Of a stretch of 41,562 nt of DNA, positions 22,505 to 31,299 are shown one piece after another (position 1 is the first letter of the stretch; each line of letters begins with the position of its first letter). This stretch comes from Holophagales bacterium UBA5066 (GTDB lineage: Bacteria > Acidobacteriota > Thermoanaerobaculia > UBA5066): NCBI GenBank assembly GCA_002414905.1, contig DIAY01000141.1:1-41562 (forward strand), given 5' to 3'. Under the pieces are notes generated by a model. That model made no database searches. It was not told the DNA's origin and saw nothing but the letters and a program-made list of their open reading frames with translations. Position numbers and translations under genes: made by a program.

Positions 22505-22804
22505 ATGCGCCGGATCGCTCGCGAGACCGGAGGGCTTTTCGGAGAGACCCTCCATCGGTGTGTCCTGCACTCGACCGATACGCAGAGCGCGGCCCTCGCC
22601 ATTTATTCGCTCCTCGCGCTCCTGAAGAGACGGGTCGTTTCGTTCACCCTCGTCCTGGCGGCGGGCTTGCTGCTTCTCCTCTCGCTGGCGTTCCGCGCTG
22701 GCTTGATGGCGCTCACCGATCTCCTCGCCGCGCGGAGGCCGTTTCCCGTGGCGCTCATACGTGTGACCGGCCCGGCACGAAACGTGCTGGGAGAGCGGCG
22801 ATGA
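22505..22804 (+). CDS. Small single-span membrane protein before the PAP2 gene
   Basis: The 99-residue protein has an amphipathic N-terminal half (GETLHRCVLHSTDTQSAALAIYSLLALLKRR), one strong membrane helix (VVSFTLVLAAGLLLLLSLAF) and a basic C-terminus. A GGAGGG segment lies 7-8 nt before ATG 22505. Its stop overlaps the start of the PAP2 phosphatase gene (ATGA, 22801-22804), so the two are co-translated. I do not recognise the family with confidence. Confidence 0.65.
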   Translation: MRRIARETGGLFGETLHRCVLHSTDTQSAALAIYSLLALLKRRVVSFTLVLAAGLLLLLSLAFRAGLMALTDLLAARRPFPVALIRVTGPARNVLGERR

Positions 22805-23757
22805 GACGTGCTGCACGCCCCATGCGAGGTCCGGTCCTCGCAATACTCCTGGCCTGTGCCTTTTCTTCGGTTTCGTCGCTCGCGAACGCGCAATCTGCGA
22901 CCCCGTCGTCCCCGGGGTCGGACGAGAGGGCCTGGACCGCCCCCGTCGAGGAAGGCCCGCCTGCGAAACCCGAACCGACGGCGGAGTCAACCGGTCCGGT
23001 TGCCGAGGTGCCCCCGTATCGCCCTCCGACGTTTCCGAAGATGGTCCTCCTCGACACGGGGCACGTTCTGGCGGCACCGTTCCACTGGAAGGGACGGGAG
23101 TGGTCTCTCTTCGCAGCGTCCTCGGCGGCGCTCGCGACGATGTCTCTGGCGGACGAGTCGCTGAGCGACGCGGCGCGCGACCACGGGCCGACGTTCGGCG
23201 CCGTGGGCGACGTGTTCAACGAGTTCGGCAGCGCTGGCTCGTTCGTGGCCCTCGGCGGGTTTTACCTGGCGGGGGCGATCGGGAAGGACTCGAAGGCGAA
23301 GAATGTCTGCCTCGACGGGCTCGTGGCCAGCCTCCTGGCGACCGGAATGATCACCCCGGTCATCGGCACCCTGGTCGGACGCGAGCGGCCGACGGAAGAG
23401 CAGGGCGCGTACTCGTTTCATCCGTTCGAGGGGCGCTCCTTCCCCTCGGGGCACGCCACTCAGGCTTTCGCTGTCGCTTCCGTGATCGCGACGTCGTACG
23501 ACAAATTCTGGGTGAAGGCCACGGCGTACGGGCTCGCCACGATGACGGCGTACTCACGGGTGCAGCGGGGCAAGCACTTCCCGACCGACGTCGTGGCCGG
23601 GGCAGCTATCGGGACGCTCGTCGGCCGTTCCGTCGTCCGCTTCAATCGGAAGCTCCGGTCCGGAGAGAAGGAACCTGAAGCCTCAGACTCGCGCCTCACT
23701 CTCGTCCCGGTCCTGGGTGGCGGCACGTACGGAGTGTCGGCGACGCTCGAGTTCTGA
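22801..23757 (+). CDS. Periplasmic PAP2-family phosphatase
   Basis: The 318-residue protein has a signal peptide (VLAILLACAFSSVSSLANA), a Pro/Glu-rich linker and a PAP2 domain. Its phosphatase motifs are VGRERP (motif 1, with the usual first Lys replaced by Gly in GTLVGRERP), FPSGHATQ (motif 2, catalytic His) and SRVQRGKHFPTDVVAG (motif 3, nucleophile His). It ends in a strand-like VLGGGTYGVSATLEF with a terminal Phe. PAP2 enzymes dephosphorylate lipid phosphates such as undecaprenyl pyrophosphate or phosphatidate. The catalytic histidines remain, so activity is likely, but the changed first lysine may alter it. Confidence 0.85.
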   Translation: MRRAARPMRGPVLAILLACAFSSVSSLANAQSATPSSPGSDERAWTAPVEEGPPAKPEPTAESTGPVAEVPPYRPPTFPKMVLLDTGHVLAAPFHWKGREWSLFAASSAALATMSLADESLSDAARDHGPTFGAVGDVFNEFGSAGSFVALGGFYLAGAIGKDSKAKNVCLDGLVASLLATGMITPVIGTLVGRERPTEEQGAYSFHPFEGRSFPSGHATQAFAVASVIATSYDKFWVKATAYGLATMTAYSRVQRGKHFPTDVVAGAAIGTLVGRSVVRFNRKLRSGEKEPEASDSRLTLVPVLGGGTYGVSATLEF

Positions 23758-23974
23758 CGGCCGGCCCACGAGGCCAAAGACGAGGACCGACGGGACGACG
23801 GCGGCGTTTGAGGGGAAGGACTTCGCGGACTCATTCCTCCTCATCTACATCGGTCTCAGTCCGCCGAGGGAAGAGATGAAGAGGCGCCTGCTCGGGCGCG
23901 CCTGACCAAGCCGCACCGAGGCAGGGGGACCGTCCCTTGCCTAACGGGTCCGCTGCGCGTAGGGTCCAAAGCCA

Positions 23975-24865
23975 ATGGCGTGTCGGAGGCGGGCGACTTT
24001 GGGCGGAATCGTTTGCTTTGCCGTTTTCGTCCTCGTCTCCGCCGCTGCGCGTCTCGCGTGCGCGGCTCCCGCGGCCCGCTTCCCGGTCGACCTCGTCGCC
24101 TCGATTCCCCCGCGCGACGCCTCGGCCCCCACCGGGTCGCAGCTGATGGCGCGGCTCGCGTCGTCGAGCCGGGAGGAGCGGTCGAGGGTGCTCGTCGAGC
24201 AGATCCTCGAGGGGAATATACCGGCCGCGCTTCGGCATCTGCGGTCCGTGGAGATGTCGGTGCCCGGTCCTGCCGGCGCTCCCGTTCACGCGGTCGTCTG
24301 GGTCATGCCTGACTACCTCGCCGTCGGCTCCGACGAGGACTTCGTTCGGGTTCCGCTCGGGCTGGAGGAAGCCCTCACCGTCGCGCGACGGTTCGGCTTC
24401 ACGTTGCCGACCCGCAGGATCGTGAACACCATCCATTCCCAGGCCGAGGCGAGGCTGGATCCGAAGCCCATGCCCGCCGGAGCGGCGATGACCTCGGTCG
24501 CTTATCTGTGGGCTCACAACCGGACCATCGAGGAGCAGCAGCGCCGCCTGCCCTCGGGCACGCTCGTCTCGGGGACCAAGAAGGACGTCGTCCTCACGCC
24601 CCGTCTCGCTTCCTTTCCGGGAAGGGTGGCGATCTACGGCTGGCTGCGTCCCGACGGAGCGGCGATCCAGCCGCTGAGCACCGTGCACGGCGCCTGGTAC
24701 GCCGACTACAGCCACGGTATCCGCCTGGTAAGCGATACGGTTTTCGTGGACGGTCAGGCGAGATCCGTGTTCGACGTCCTGGAAGACCCGGCACAGGCCG
24801 GGCTCCTGAGCGACGAAGGACCGGACCCCAACGCGCGCCACCTCCTCGGGCCGGGTCCGGGCTGA
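23975..24865 (+). CDS. Conserved secreted protein of unknown function
   Basis: The 296-residue product has a signal peptide (IVCFAVFVLVSAAARLACA). A single domain follows containing VVWVMPDYLAVGSDEDFVRVPLGLEEALTVARRFGFTLPTRRIVNTIHSQAEARLDPKPMP, then TLVSGTKKDVVLTPRL, GRVAIYGWLRPDGAAIQPLSTVHGAWYADYSHGIRLVSDTVFVDG. I recognise this as a conserved bacterial exported family with an invariant W-x-x-D-Y-S-H-G-I-R segment, but its role is not established to my knowledge. It ends 11 bp from the convergent FGE-like gene. TAGGGT 9 nt before the ATG and GGG/TTGC in -24/-12 spacing further up are weak promoter candidates. Confidence 0.8.
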   Translation: MACRRRATLGGIVCFAVFVLVSAAARLACAAPAARFPVDLVASIPPRDASAPTGSQLMARLASSSREERSRVLVEQILEGNIPAALRHLRSVEMSVPGPAGAPVHAVVWVMPDYLAVGSDEDFVRVPLGLEEALTVARRFGFTLPTRRIVNTIHSQAEARLDPKPMPAGAAMTSVAYLWAHNRTIEEQQRRLPSGTLVSGTKKDVVLTPRLASFPGRVAIYGWLRPDGAAIQPLSTVHGAWYADYSHGIRLVSDTVFVDGQARSVFDVLEDPAQAGLLSDEGPDPNARHLLGPGPG

Positions 24866-24876
24866 ATCGCGGCAAG

Positions 24877-25905
24877 TCAGCGCGGCGCCAGGGTTTTGCA
24901 GCAACGGAAACCGAGGTGGTAGTTCGCGTGGCTCTTCGGGTCCCTGACCCGGGTCCCGTGCCAGAAGGGAGCGCGCCACCTGCACCAGTCCTCGTGCGCC
25001 CGGAAGTCGTCGAAGGCGAACCAGCTTCCCTTCATCTCGGTGACGCCCAGCGTCCGGCTGCCGCGGCTCGCCATCTGACTCTCTTCGAGCGGCAGGTTCA
25101 TCTGCTCCGCCGCGTTGCCGTTCAGGTCGAAGACTCCGAGTGCGCTTCGGCACTCCGGGAAGGAGCCGGCGGGGAACGTGTTCGACCCGCACTTGTCCCA
25201 GCCGCCCCCCGGGCACTCCGGGGTTTTGTGGCTGGACGTTCCGCAGATGCCCTTCCGGAAGGCGGGGCCCCAGGACCAGGCCTTGTCCGCCTGATGGGCC
25301 CGGTTGTGCGCGACTCGCATCGCGCGGGCGGCCGTCGCGGCGTCCTTGCCCCTCGCCAGGTCGAACCGGTAGTCGGGGGAAAGCAGCGCTCCGGCACAGG
25401 CCCCTTCCCACTCGTGCGCGTCGCAGAGCCGCTTCCCGAGAGCCTCGCACACCTCGGCGGCCTGGCTCGCCCGAATCCAGACGACCGGGAGCTCGCACGG
25501 GATGTCGGGAAACTCGAACTGGTCGATGCAGACTCCCGCCTGCTCCGGGCCCTCCTTCGCCGGGTCGTAGAGCGGCGCCATGAAGGGGCCGCCGCAGACC
25601 TTCGCAAAGAGCGGGTTCGAGACGAGGACGGTCCCTTCTCCGAGACGGACGCGGCAGCCCTCGGGGCTGATCGGATGCTTCGAGATCGCCGGGTTGCCCT
25701 GCCCGGCGAACCGGGATCGCTCGAAGATGCGCCGCACCGCCTCCATCTGGCTCCGGGAGTATCCGTGGGACTTCTCGAGCCTCAGGAACAACGCCTCGTT
25801 CTGCTCCTTCAGGGTCGTTCCCGAGGCACTCGCCGCGGAGAGCAGGACGGTGACCAGAATCGCGGTGAGTCGACGCGCGCGGGAAGAAGCGAGTGCGCGA
25901 CTCAC
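24877..25905 (-). CDS. Formylglycine-generating-enzyme-like (SUMF1/FGE-sulfatase domain) exported protein
   Basis: The 342-residue protein has a signal peptide (RRLTAILVTVLLSAASASG). An FGE-sulfatase fold follows: CIDQFEFPDIPCELPVVWIRASQAAEVCEALGKRLCDAHEWEGACAG, later GVFDLNGNAAEQ (the conserved D-L-x-G-N-x-x-E/W segment), FRAHEDWCRWRAPFWHGT, and the terminal YHLGFRCCKTL. True FGE converts a sulfatase Cys to formylglycine; many relatives have other or no catalytic roles, and no sulfatase is seen here. The GTG start overlaps the upstream stop (GTGA, 25902-25905), so it is the second gene of an operon. Confidence 0.85.
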   Translation of the reverse strand: MSRALASSRARRLTAILVTVLLSAASASGTTLKEQNEALFLRLEKSHGYSRSQMEAVRRIFERSRFAGQGNPAISKHPISPEGCRVRLGEGTVLVSNPLFAKVCGGPFMAPLYDPAKEGPEQAGVCIDQFEFPDIPCELPVVWIRASQAAEVCEALGKRLCDAHEWEGACAGALLSPDYRFDLARGKDAATAARAMRVAHNRAHQADKAWSWGPAFRKGICGTSSHKTPECPGGGWDKCGSNTFPAGSFPECRSALGVFDLNGNAAEQMNLPLEESQMASRGSRTLGVTEMKGSWFAFDDFRAHEDWCRWRAPFWHGTRVRDPKSHANYHLGFRCCKTLAPR

Positions 25906-27845
25906 GGGGACGAGGGAGAAGCGGGGGAGCTTCCAGCGACTCCCGGGTGAAGGGGAGCGGGCGGCGCCGCGATGCGCTTCTTCATCAGATAGAAGAAGTC
26001 CCGGTTGTCGGCGACTGCGAGGAATCTGGGGACCGTCGTTCCGCTCGACGTCCTGTCGAGAACGCTCATCGCCCGCACGAGGTGCTCGATGGCGAGCCGG
26101 CCGTCCTTCTCCCGATAGAGCGCGAGGTAGGTGTGCTCCGGAGCGTTCATGTCGAGGTGCATGGCGTAGTGGCAGCCGAAGGAGGCGAAAACGACAGCCA
26201 TCGCCGAAGGCGTGGCGCTCGAGAAGTACCCGAAGACGAGGAAGCGCCGTCCGGCCCACTCCTGCATTCCGGCGCCCGCACGGACCGACCGGAGTCTGGA
26301 GTCCTGCGAGCCGCCCCAGTTCCCGTCGCCCCAGCTCCCGACGAGGGCCCCCGGCTCGACGACGCCGGTGAGGGAATCGCGCTCGAGAAGGGGAACGCCG
26401 TTCTGCCGCGCCGAGCGAATGCGCTCGAGGAGGGCGTCGTCGGCGCGAGTCCACGTTTTCATCTCGACGCTTCCGTCGTCGAGCGCGAAGAGGGTGGCGA
26501 GGCCGGGCTGCAGCGTGCTCAGGACGGTGCCCCCCTCGACGAACCCGTAGTGGCTCCCGGAGTTGACCCGGGCGAACGCGCCGCTGCGGAATGCACCGTG
26601 GGCACGCTTGAAGCCACCGGCGAAGGTCGCCACCACCCTGTCGGCGACCGGCGGCGGGACGAATCCCGTCGGCTCCAGCGGAGCGACGTCCGCGAAGCCG
26701 TCCGGCCCCGGCAGGGTCGAGCTTCGTGACGAGGCCTCTGCGCGTTCCGACCACCCGACGCCGGGGTGGTCCGTGCCGAGACCGAAACCGAGATCGAAGC
26801 GCTCGAGGTCGAAGGCGACCAGGTAGACCAGCGCTCCTTCCTCGGTGGCGTCGAGGTTCCGCAACGGGCTCTTTCCGAGGACCTCCCGCGCGACCCGTCC
26901 GGGCGTCATCAGGCTCACGAAGACGCCGGGGCTGCCGACGGCCGGATACCACCGTCCCGCGACCAGCACCCCGCCTTCGGCTATCGGGATCCCCAGCTCG
27001 CGCGAGACGAGCCGGTCGCCCAGATGTTCCGGGCTCACGAGCGCCGGGCGAGGAAAGCCGACCCCGTCGGGAGGCGCCGGAACAGCGGACGCGCCGGCCG
27101 CGACCTCTGCCTTCTCGAGGAAGGCGTCGGGATAGATGGTGTTCTTCACCAGGGTGGTCAGCCCCTCGCCGCCGGGCACGTTGCTGCGCAGGAAGTCGGC
27201 CGCCCACTCCCGCGAGGTGCGGGAACCCTGCGTCCGGTGACGGACCAGGACGTCTCCATCACAAAGCTCTGTGTAGGGCCGCTGTCTCTTTGAAAGTTCT
27301 TCCATCCGGTTCGGTACGCGGTCCGACCAGAGGTCGCAGGGGCGCGGTGCGCCGGAGCCCTCCACCACGAGACCGGAAGGGAATGCCGGATCGAGGACGA
27401 GGTGGTTGCGCTCCGGGCGGGCATTCTCGAGGTGAAGCGACATCTCTTCGCCGTCGCTCCAGCTCAGCTCGAGAACGTATCCTTCGTTGATCCGGGGGTT
27501 CAGATCCGTCAGGACGGCGGTGCCCTCCCTTCCGCCCGGGCCCCGGATCTTCATCGAAGTGACCAGGCGGAAGCGCTGCAACTCGAGGGGCGACCTCGGC
27601 CGCATCGCCTCGTCGCCGGTTCGCCGATTCTGAAACCGTCCGGAGTCGGGGCGGGAGTCCGGGGAATCTCCGCCGGGCTCCGGGGGAACGGCTGCATGTT
27701 CCGCCGCGGCCACCCTGGCGGCAAAATGTTCCGTGAGGGAAGGGTCGGACGCGCGAACGGCGACGCCGTGAGCGGTTCGCCGGCTGAGGCGCACACCCCC
27801 CCAGCCGAGGGCCAGAAGGCCTGCGGCGCCAACGGCAATCATCAT
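25902..27845 (-). CDS. Large signal-anchored exported protein of unknown function
   Basis: The 647-residue protein begins with an N-terminal anchor (MMIAVGAAGLLALGWGGVRL). A charged linker and a long extracytoplasmic part follow, in which I recognise no confident domain. Near the C-terminus, AVVFASFGCHYAMHLDMNAPEHTYLALY recalls the L-G-C-x-x-A-x-N-L-D segment of phosphodiester-glycosidase (NAGPA) proteins, and ATFAGGFKRAHGAF recalls their N-G-G-F region, but both are weak. ATG 27845 is preferred over GTG 27944 because the latter lies inside the sigma-54 type promoter. It is coupled to the FGE-like gene, suggesting that the two work together at the envelope. Confidence 0.75.
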   Translation of the reverse strand: MMIAVGAAGLLALGWGGVRLSRRTAHGVAVRASDPSLTEHFAARVAAAEHAAVPPEPGGDSPDSRPDSGRFQNRRTGDEAMRPRSPLELQRFRLVTSMKIRGPGGREGTAVLTDLNPRINEGYVLELSWSDGEEMSLHLENARPERNHLVLDPAFPSGLVVEGSGAPRPCDLWSDRVPNRMEELSKRQRPYTELCDGDVLVRHRTQGSRTSREWAADFLRSNVPGGEGLTTLVKNTIYPDAFLEKAEVAAGASAVPAPPDGVGFPRPALVSPEHLGDRLVSRELGIPIAEGGVLVAGRWYPAVGSPGVFVSLMTPGRVAREVLGKSPLRNLDATEEGALVYLVAFDLERFDLGFGLGTDHPGVGWSERAEASSRSSTLPGPDGFADVAPLEPTGFVPPPVADRVVATFAGGFKRAHGAFRSGAFARVNSGSHYGFVEGGTVLSTLQPGLATLFALDDGSVEMKTWTRADDALLERIRSARQNGVPLLERDSLTGVVEPGALVGSWGDGNWGGSQDSRLRSVRAGAGMQEWAGRRFLVFGYFSSATPSAMAVVFASFGCHYAMHLDMNAPEHTYLALYREKDGRLAIEHLVRAMSVLDRTSSGTTVPRFLAVADNRDFFYLMKKRIAAPPAPLHPGVAGSSPASPSSP

Positions 27846-27927
27846 TCGGGCTCTCGTCAAATTCCGTCCTGATTCGTCCTGTCGTGCCCTGGTCGATTCA
27901 TGGGTCTCACTACCCCGATCGATACAG

Positions 27928-27943
27928 AGCACGAACCGCGCCA
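27928..27943 (-). promoter_or_regulatory. Sigma-54 type promoter of the FGE operon
   Basis: The minus strand reads TGGCGCGGTTCGTGCT: GG and GC are exactly 10 bp apart, with flanking bases close to consensus. The same 16-mer occurs at 31463-31478. Transcription is predicted near 27917, giving a leader of about 70 nt before ATG 27845. Confidence 0.65.
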
Positions 27944-27991
27944 CCCCCTTCCGAGGGAGACGGGGAGCTCGTCAGGGCCTCGAGAGAGTGT

Positions 27992-28612
27992 TCAGGCCGG
28001 TCGAACGTCGTCCGGAGGAACCGCCTGGAGCCCGTCGTTCATCTTCCGGACCGCCGCCTCCGCGGTCCGCTGCTCCGTCACGTCGAGGACCGCGGTCCGG
28101 CACTCGTTCCCCGCTGGCGACGCCGTTCCCTCGAGGCGCACGGTCCGCGTTCCGCCCCCTGCGGGCCGAAGCGTCACCTCGCACGATTCCCGGTGATCGC
28201 CGGCGAGCGTTTTCGAAAGGAACGAAACGAAGGCGAGACGGGACTCGGGGGAGAGGAAGGTCTCGAATCGGCGTCCGATGAGCCGGGCTCTCGGCACGTT
28301 CAGAAGGTCGGCTCCGGTCAGGTTGGCGGAAAAGATGTCGCCGGCACGGTCAATGGTGAAGTAGCTCACCGGGGCGAAGTCGTAGAGGTCGGTATACCTC
28401 TCCAACGCCGCCTCCAGCTCGTCGCGGGAGCGCTCCAGCTCGGCGTTCTGGAGCTCCAGCTCGATCTGGTGGACCTGGAGCTCGTGTTGCAGCCGGAGAG
28501 CGTCGGCCTCGGTTCGATCCGGGCCCGCCGCCTCGCGAGAGCGCAGCCTCTCCTCGGCACGTTTACGGAGGTCGCGCACCTGGTCCGCCGTCCGCGGCCT
28601 CGTCGGCGTCAT
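27992..28612 (-). CDS. Coiled-coil PAS-domain protein
   Basis: The 206-residue cytoplasmic protein has a long coiled coil (about 10-72; LQHELQVHQIELELQNAELERSRDELEAALERY). A PAS domain follows (about 73-190; LYDFAPVSYFTIDRAGDIFSANLTGADLLNVPRARLIGRRFETFL... to VLDVTEQRTAEAA). There is no output domain. Its ATG overlaps the stop of the CheB-CheR gene (ATGA, 28609-28612), so it is probably a sensor accessory of that protein. PAS proteins of this LQHELQVHQIELE type are commonly encoded beside CheB-CheR hybrids. Confidence 0.88.
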   Translation of the reverse strand: MTPTRPRTADQVRDLRKRAEERLRSREAAGPDRTEADALRLQHELQVHQIELELQNAELERSRDELEAALERYTDLYDFAPVSYFTIDRAGDIFSANLTGADLLNVPRARLIGRRFETFLSPESRLAFVSFLSKTLAGDHRESCEVTLRPAGGGTRTVRLEGTASPAGNECRTAVLDVTEQRTAEAAVRKMNDGLQAVPPDDVRPA

Positions 28613-31299
28613 GGGACGGTTCCTTCCGTTCTTGCGGCCCCCGCCCGGCGCAACCTCGCTTCGAGGGTCTTGGCCTGTGTGATGTCCAGGAAGGTCATCA
28701 CCACGCCGTCGATCCGGTTGTCGACCGTCCGGTACGGGGAAATCCGGGTGCCGAACCAGCGATCCCCTTCGGCCGCGATCTGCTTCTCGGAGAAGACGAG
28801 GGTCCGCAGCACCTCGCGGACGTCGGCGACGAGCTCCGGATAGCGGAGGCTGCTCGCGACGTCGGTCAGCGGCCGGCCGACATCGCCGGGGATCAGCTTG
28901 AAGAGCCGGATCGCGCCGGTCGTGAACCTGCGGACGCGGAGATCGCCATCGAGGAAGACGGTGGCGATGTCGGTCGCGTTGAGGAGGTTGTTCAGGTCGT
29001 CGTTCGCCCGGGTCAGCTCGTCCATCCGGGCGATCTGCTCCGAGTTGACTGTCTGGAGCTCCTCGTTCAGCGACTGCATCTCCTCCTTCGAGGTCGTCAG
29101 CTCCTCGTTGGTCGACTGGAGCTCCTCGTTTGTGGACTGAAGCTCTTCGTTGGCGGACTTGAGCTCCTCCTGGGTGGTTTGCATCTGCTCGTGCATGGAT
29201 TGCGTCTCCCGCCGGAGGGCCAGCAGCGCTTCCCGGGCCTCGTGGGCCTCTCGCTGAATTGCCGCTGCCACCGGGTTTCGGGACGCGCCCGAGGTGCGAC
29301 CGGGGCCACGAAGCTCCTCGGGAGCCGCGTGAACGTCGGAGAAGACGATGAGGACGGTCCCGCGGAGAGCCTCGGGCTCGGACAACGAATGGATGGTGAC
29401 GTCGACCCGCGCCGCCGTTTTCCCCGGTCCCAGCCGGACGCCGTGCAGGCGGCCCTCGCCGCCGCCGTGGGCGGCCCTGCGGAACGCCTCGGGAAGATCC
29501 GTGCGGAGCCCTTCGCGCGCCATGGCGAAGATGTTCCAGTTCGCCTTACCGGCGGCGGGCTCGAGGTACTTACCCGTCCTCCCGCTGACGAAGAGGATGT
29601 CGCCCTCCCCGTTCACGAGGACGGCCGCCGGGGAGAATCGCTGGAGCAGGACCTGGTCCGCGAGGGCCTGGAGGTCGGGGACCGTCTTCGACGCCGCCGC
29701 TGGTCGCTGCAGCGTGCTCCCGCCTGCCGCGGGGACGGCCGGGAATGGGACCGTGTCGAAGGGGACCTGTGAAGCGCCCCTGCGATAGATGCGGAACGTT
29801 CCGGCGAGGGGCGCGAAGAGCCCGGGCTGCCCGCCAGCCGTCTCCGCGCTGCCGAGGAAGAGGATGCCGCCCGGGTTGAGGGAGTAATGGAAGAGCGGCA
29901 GGAGCCGCTTCTGCAGGTCCGGTCCGAGGTAGATGAGGAGGTTCCGGCAGACGAGAATGTCCAGCCTCGTGAAAGGGGGATCCATGATGGCGTTCTGCGT
30001 CGCGAACGTCACCATGTCGCGGATCTCCTTTCCGATCCGGAAGGAGCCGTCTTCCTCCTCGACGAAGTAACGCTTCAAGCGTTCGGGGGAGAGGTCGGAG
30101 GCGATCCCGGAAGGGAAAAGCCCCTGGCGGGCCCGGGCAATCGCGTCGGGGTCGAGATCGGTAGCAAAGACCTGGAGCGTCGTGCTGGACCGGGGCTCGG
30201 CCCGCTCGAGCGCTTCGTGGAAGGCGATGGCCAGGGAGAAGGCCTCCTCTCCCGTCGAGCAGCCGACGCTCCAGGCCCGCAGGACGCCCCGTGGTGGCCG
30301 GTTCGACAGGAGGGGGGCGAGCGCCTCGTCCCGGAGCTGGTCCCACGCGGCCGGATCGCGGAAGAAGCTCGTCACGCCGATCAGGAGCTCCCGGAACAAC
30401 AGCTCCACTTCCTGGAAGTTCTTCTGCAGGTAGTGGACGTATGTCGCGATCCGGTCGATCTGGTGGATCCCCATCCGCCGTTCGATCCGCCGGAGGACGG
30501 TGCTCCTTTTGTAGAGAGAAAAGTCGTGGCCTGTCCGTGCGCGAAGGAGGATGGCGATCTTCTCGAGCGAGCTCCGCTCGCCGTCCGGCAGGAGGGTCTC
30601 GGTCCGGCCGTGAAGAGGGGCGTGCCGAACGTAGGAGAGGATCTTTCCGGGGAGGGCGGCGACCGGAGCCACGACGTCGGCCAGGCCCGCCGCGATCGCG
30701 CTCCGGGGCATCGAGTCAAACTTCGCCGTGGACGGCTCCTGGACGAGGACGAGCCCGGCCGCCTCCTTGATCGCGCGCAGCCCGAGCGTCCCGTCGGCGC
30801 CCATCCCGGAGAGGATGACGCCAACGCTCCGTTCGTGGCAGTCGACGGCGAGCGACCTGAAGAAGAAGTCGATGGGGAGGCGCAGGCCGCGGGGGGCCGT
30901 CGGCTCGAAGAGGTGGAGCATGCCGTGGAGAAGAGACATGTCGCGGTTGGGAGGGATGACGTAGACGCCGTCGGGCTTCACCCGCTGCCGGTCTCGCACC
31001 TGGACGACCTTCATCGCCGTGGCGCGCTGGAGCAGCTCGGGCATCACGCCCTTGTGGGTCGGATCGAGGTGCTGCACGACGACGAACGCCATGCCGCTCC
31101 CCTCGGGGACGTGACGCAGGAATTCCTCGAGGGCTTCCAGGCCGCCGGCCGAGGCCCCGATCCCGACGATCGGGAACGAACTGTCCGCGACGGTCCCCTC
31201 GGGCTTCGGGACGGGCGGCCGGGCCCCGGACGTCCTCTTCCTTGAGGCTGTCGCTTCTCCAGGAGCCCTCCGTGGCGTCGGTCGCGCCTTCTTCGTCAT
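28609..31299 (-). CDS. CheB-CheR-PAS hybrid methylesterase/methyltransferase
   Basis: The 896-residue protein joins a CheB methylesterase domain (43-225; triad Ser50 in GIGASAGG, His77 in VVQHLDP, Asp169 in SGMGADG) to a CheR domain (about 240-520; SVGCSTGEEAFSLAIAF at 344-360, VFATDLDPDAIARA, VCRNLLIYL). A linker, a long heptad coiled coil (ANEELQSTNEELQSTNEEL) and a C-terminal PAS domain follow. CheB and CheR normally remove and add methyl groups on chemoreceptor glutamates. Here no receptor or receiver domain is seen, so the hybrid probably serves another sensory pathway. GGAAGGA precedes ATG 31299. Transcription likely starts at the sigma-54 type element 31463-31478. Confidence 0.95.
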   Translation of the reverse strand: MTKKARPTPRRAPGEATASRKRTSGARPPVPKPEGTVADSSFPIVGIGASAGGLEALEEFLRHVPEGSGMAFVVVQHLDPTHKGVMPELLQRATAMKVVQVRDRQRVKPDGVYVIPPNRDMSLLHGMLHLFEPTAPRGLRLPIDFFFRSLAVDCHERSVGVILSGMGADGTLGLRAIKEAAGLVLVQEPSTAKFDSMPRSAIAAGLADVVAPVAALPGKILSYVRHAPLHGRTETLLPDGERSSLEKIAILLRARTGHDFSLYKRSTVLRRIERRMGIHQIDRIATYVHYLQKNFQEVELLFRELLIGVTSFFRDPAAWDQLRDEALAPLLSNRPPRGVLRAWSVGCSTGEEAFSLAIAFHEALERAEPRSSTTLQVFATDLDPDAIARARQGLFPSGIASDLSPERLKRYFVEEEDGSFRIGKEIRDMVTFATQNAIMDPPFTRLDILVCRNLLIYLGPDLQKRLLPLFHYSLNPGGILFLGSAETAGGQPGLFAPLAGTFRIYRRGASQVPFDTVPFPAVPAAGGSTLQRPAAASKTVPDLQALADQVLLQRFSPAAVLVNGEGDILFVSGRTGKYLEPAAGKANWNIFAMAREGLRTDLPEAFRRAAHGGGEGRLHGVRLGPGKTAARVDVTIHSLSEPEALRGTVLIVFSDVHAAPEELRGPGRTSGASRNPVAAAIQREAHEAREALLALRRETQSMHEQMQTTQEELKSANEELQSTNEELQSTNEELTTSKEEMQSLNEELQTVNSEQIARMDELTRANDDLNNLLNATDIATVFLDGDLRVRRFTTGAIRLFKLIPGDVGRPLTDVASSLRYPELVADVREVLRTLVFSEKQIAAEGDRWFGTRISPYRTVDNRIDGVVMTFLDITQAKTLEARLRRAGAARTEGTVP
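29055..29173 (-). repeat. Heptad-encoding tandem repeat in the CheB-CheR coiled coil
   Basis: About 21-nt units encode successive EEL-x-x-x-N/S heptads (SANEELQ, STNEELQ, STNEELT, TSKEEMQ, SLNEELQ). The DNA units are very similar (GAGCTCCTCGTT on the plus strand), so unit number could change by slippage, lengthening the coiled coil by one heptad at a time. Confidence 0.75.

Noticed and set aside
22073..23077. A 334-codon minus-strand frame over the BON remnant and PAP2 gene start
   Set aside because: It is a shadow without homology or a ribosome-binding site, and it conflicts with well-supported plus-strand genes.
23926..23941. Possible sigma-54 element GGGACCGTCCCTTGCC before the gene at 23975
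   Set aside because: GG and TTGC are in register, but T1, C4 and A5 do not match; too weak to list beside the seven better sites.
24877..27207. A 776-codon start for the FGE-like protein
   Set aside because: The extra N-terminal part is an out-of-frame reading of the upstream gene; the true start with signal peptide is GTG 25905.
27846..27944. Longer N-terminus from GTG 27944 for the anchored protein
   Set aside because: The codon lies within the sigma-54 type promoter and the added residues hide the N-terminal membrane anchor.
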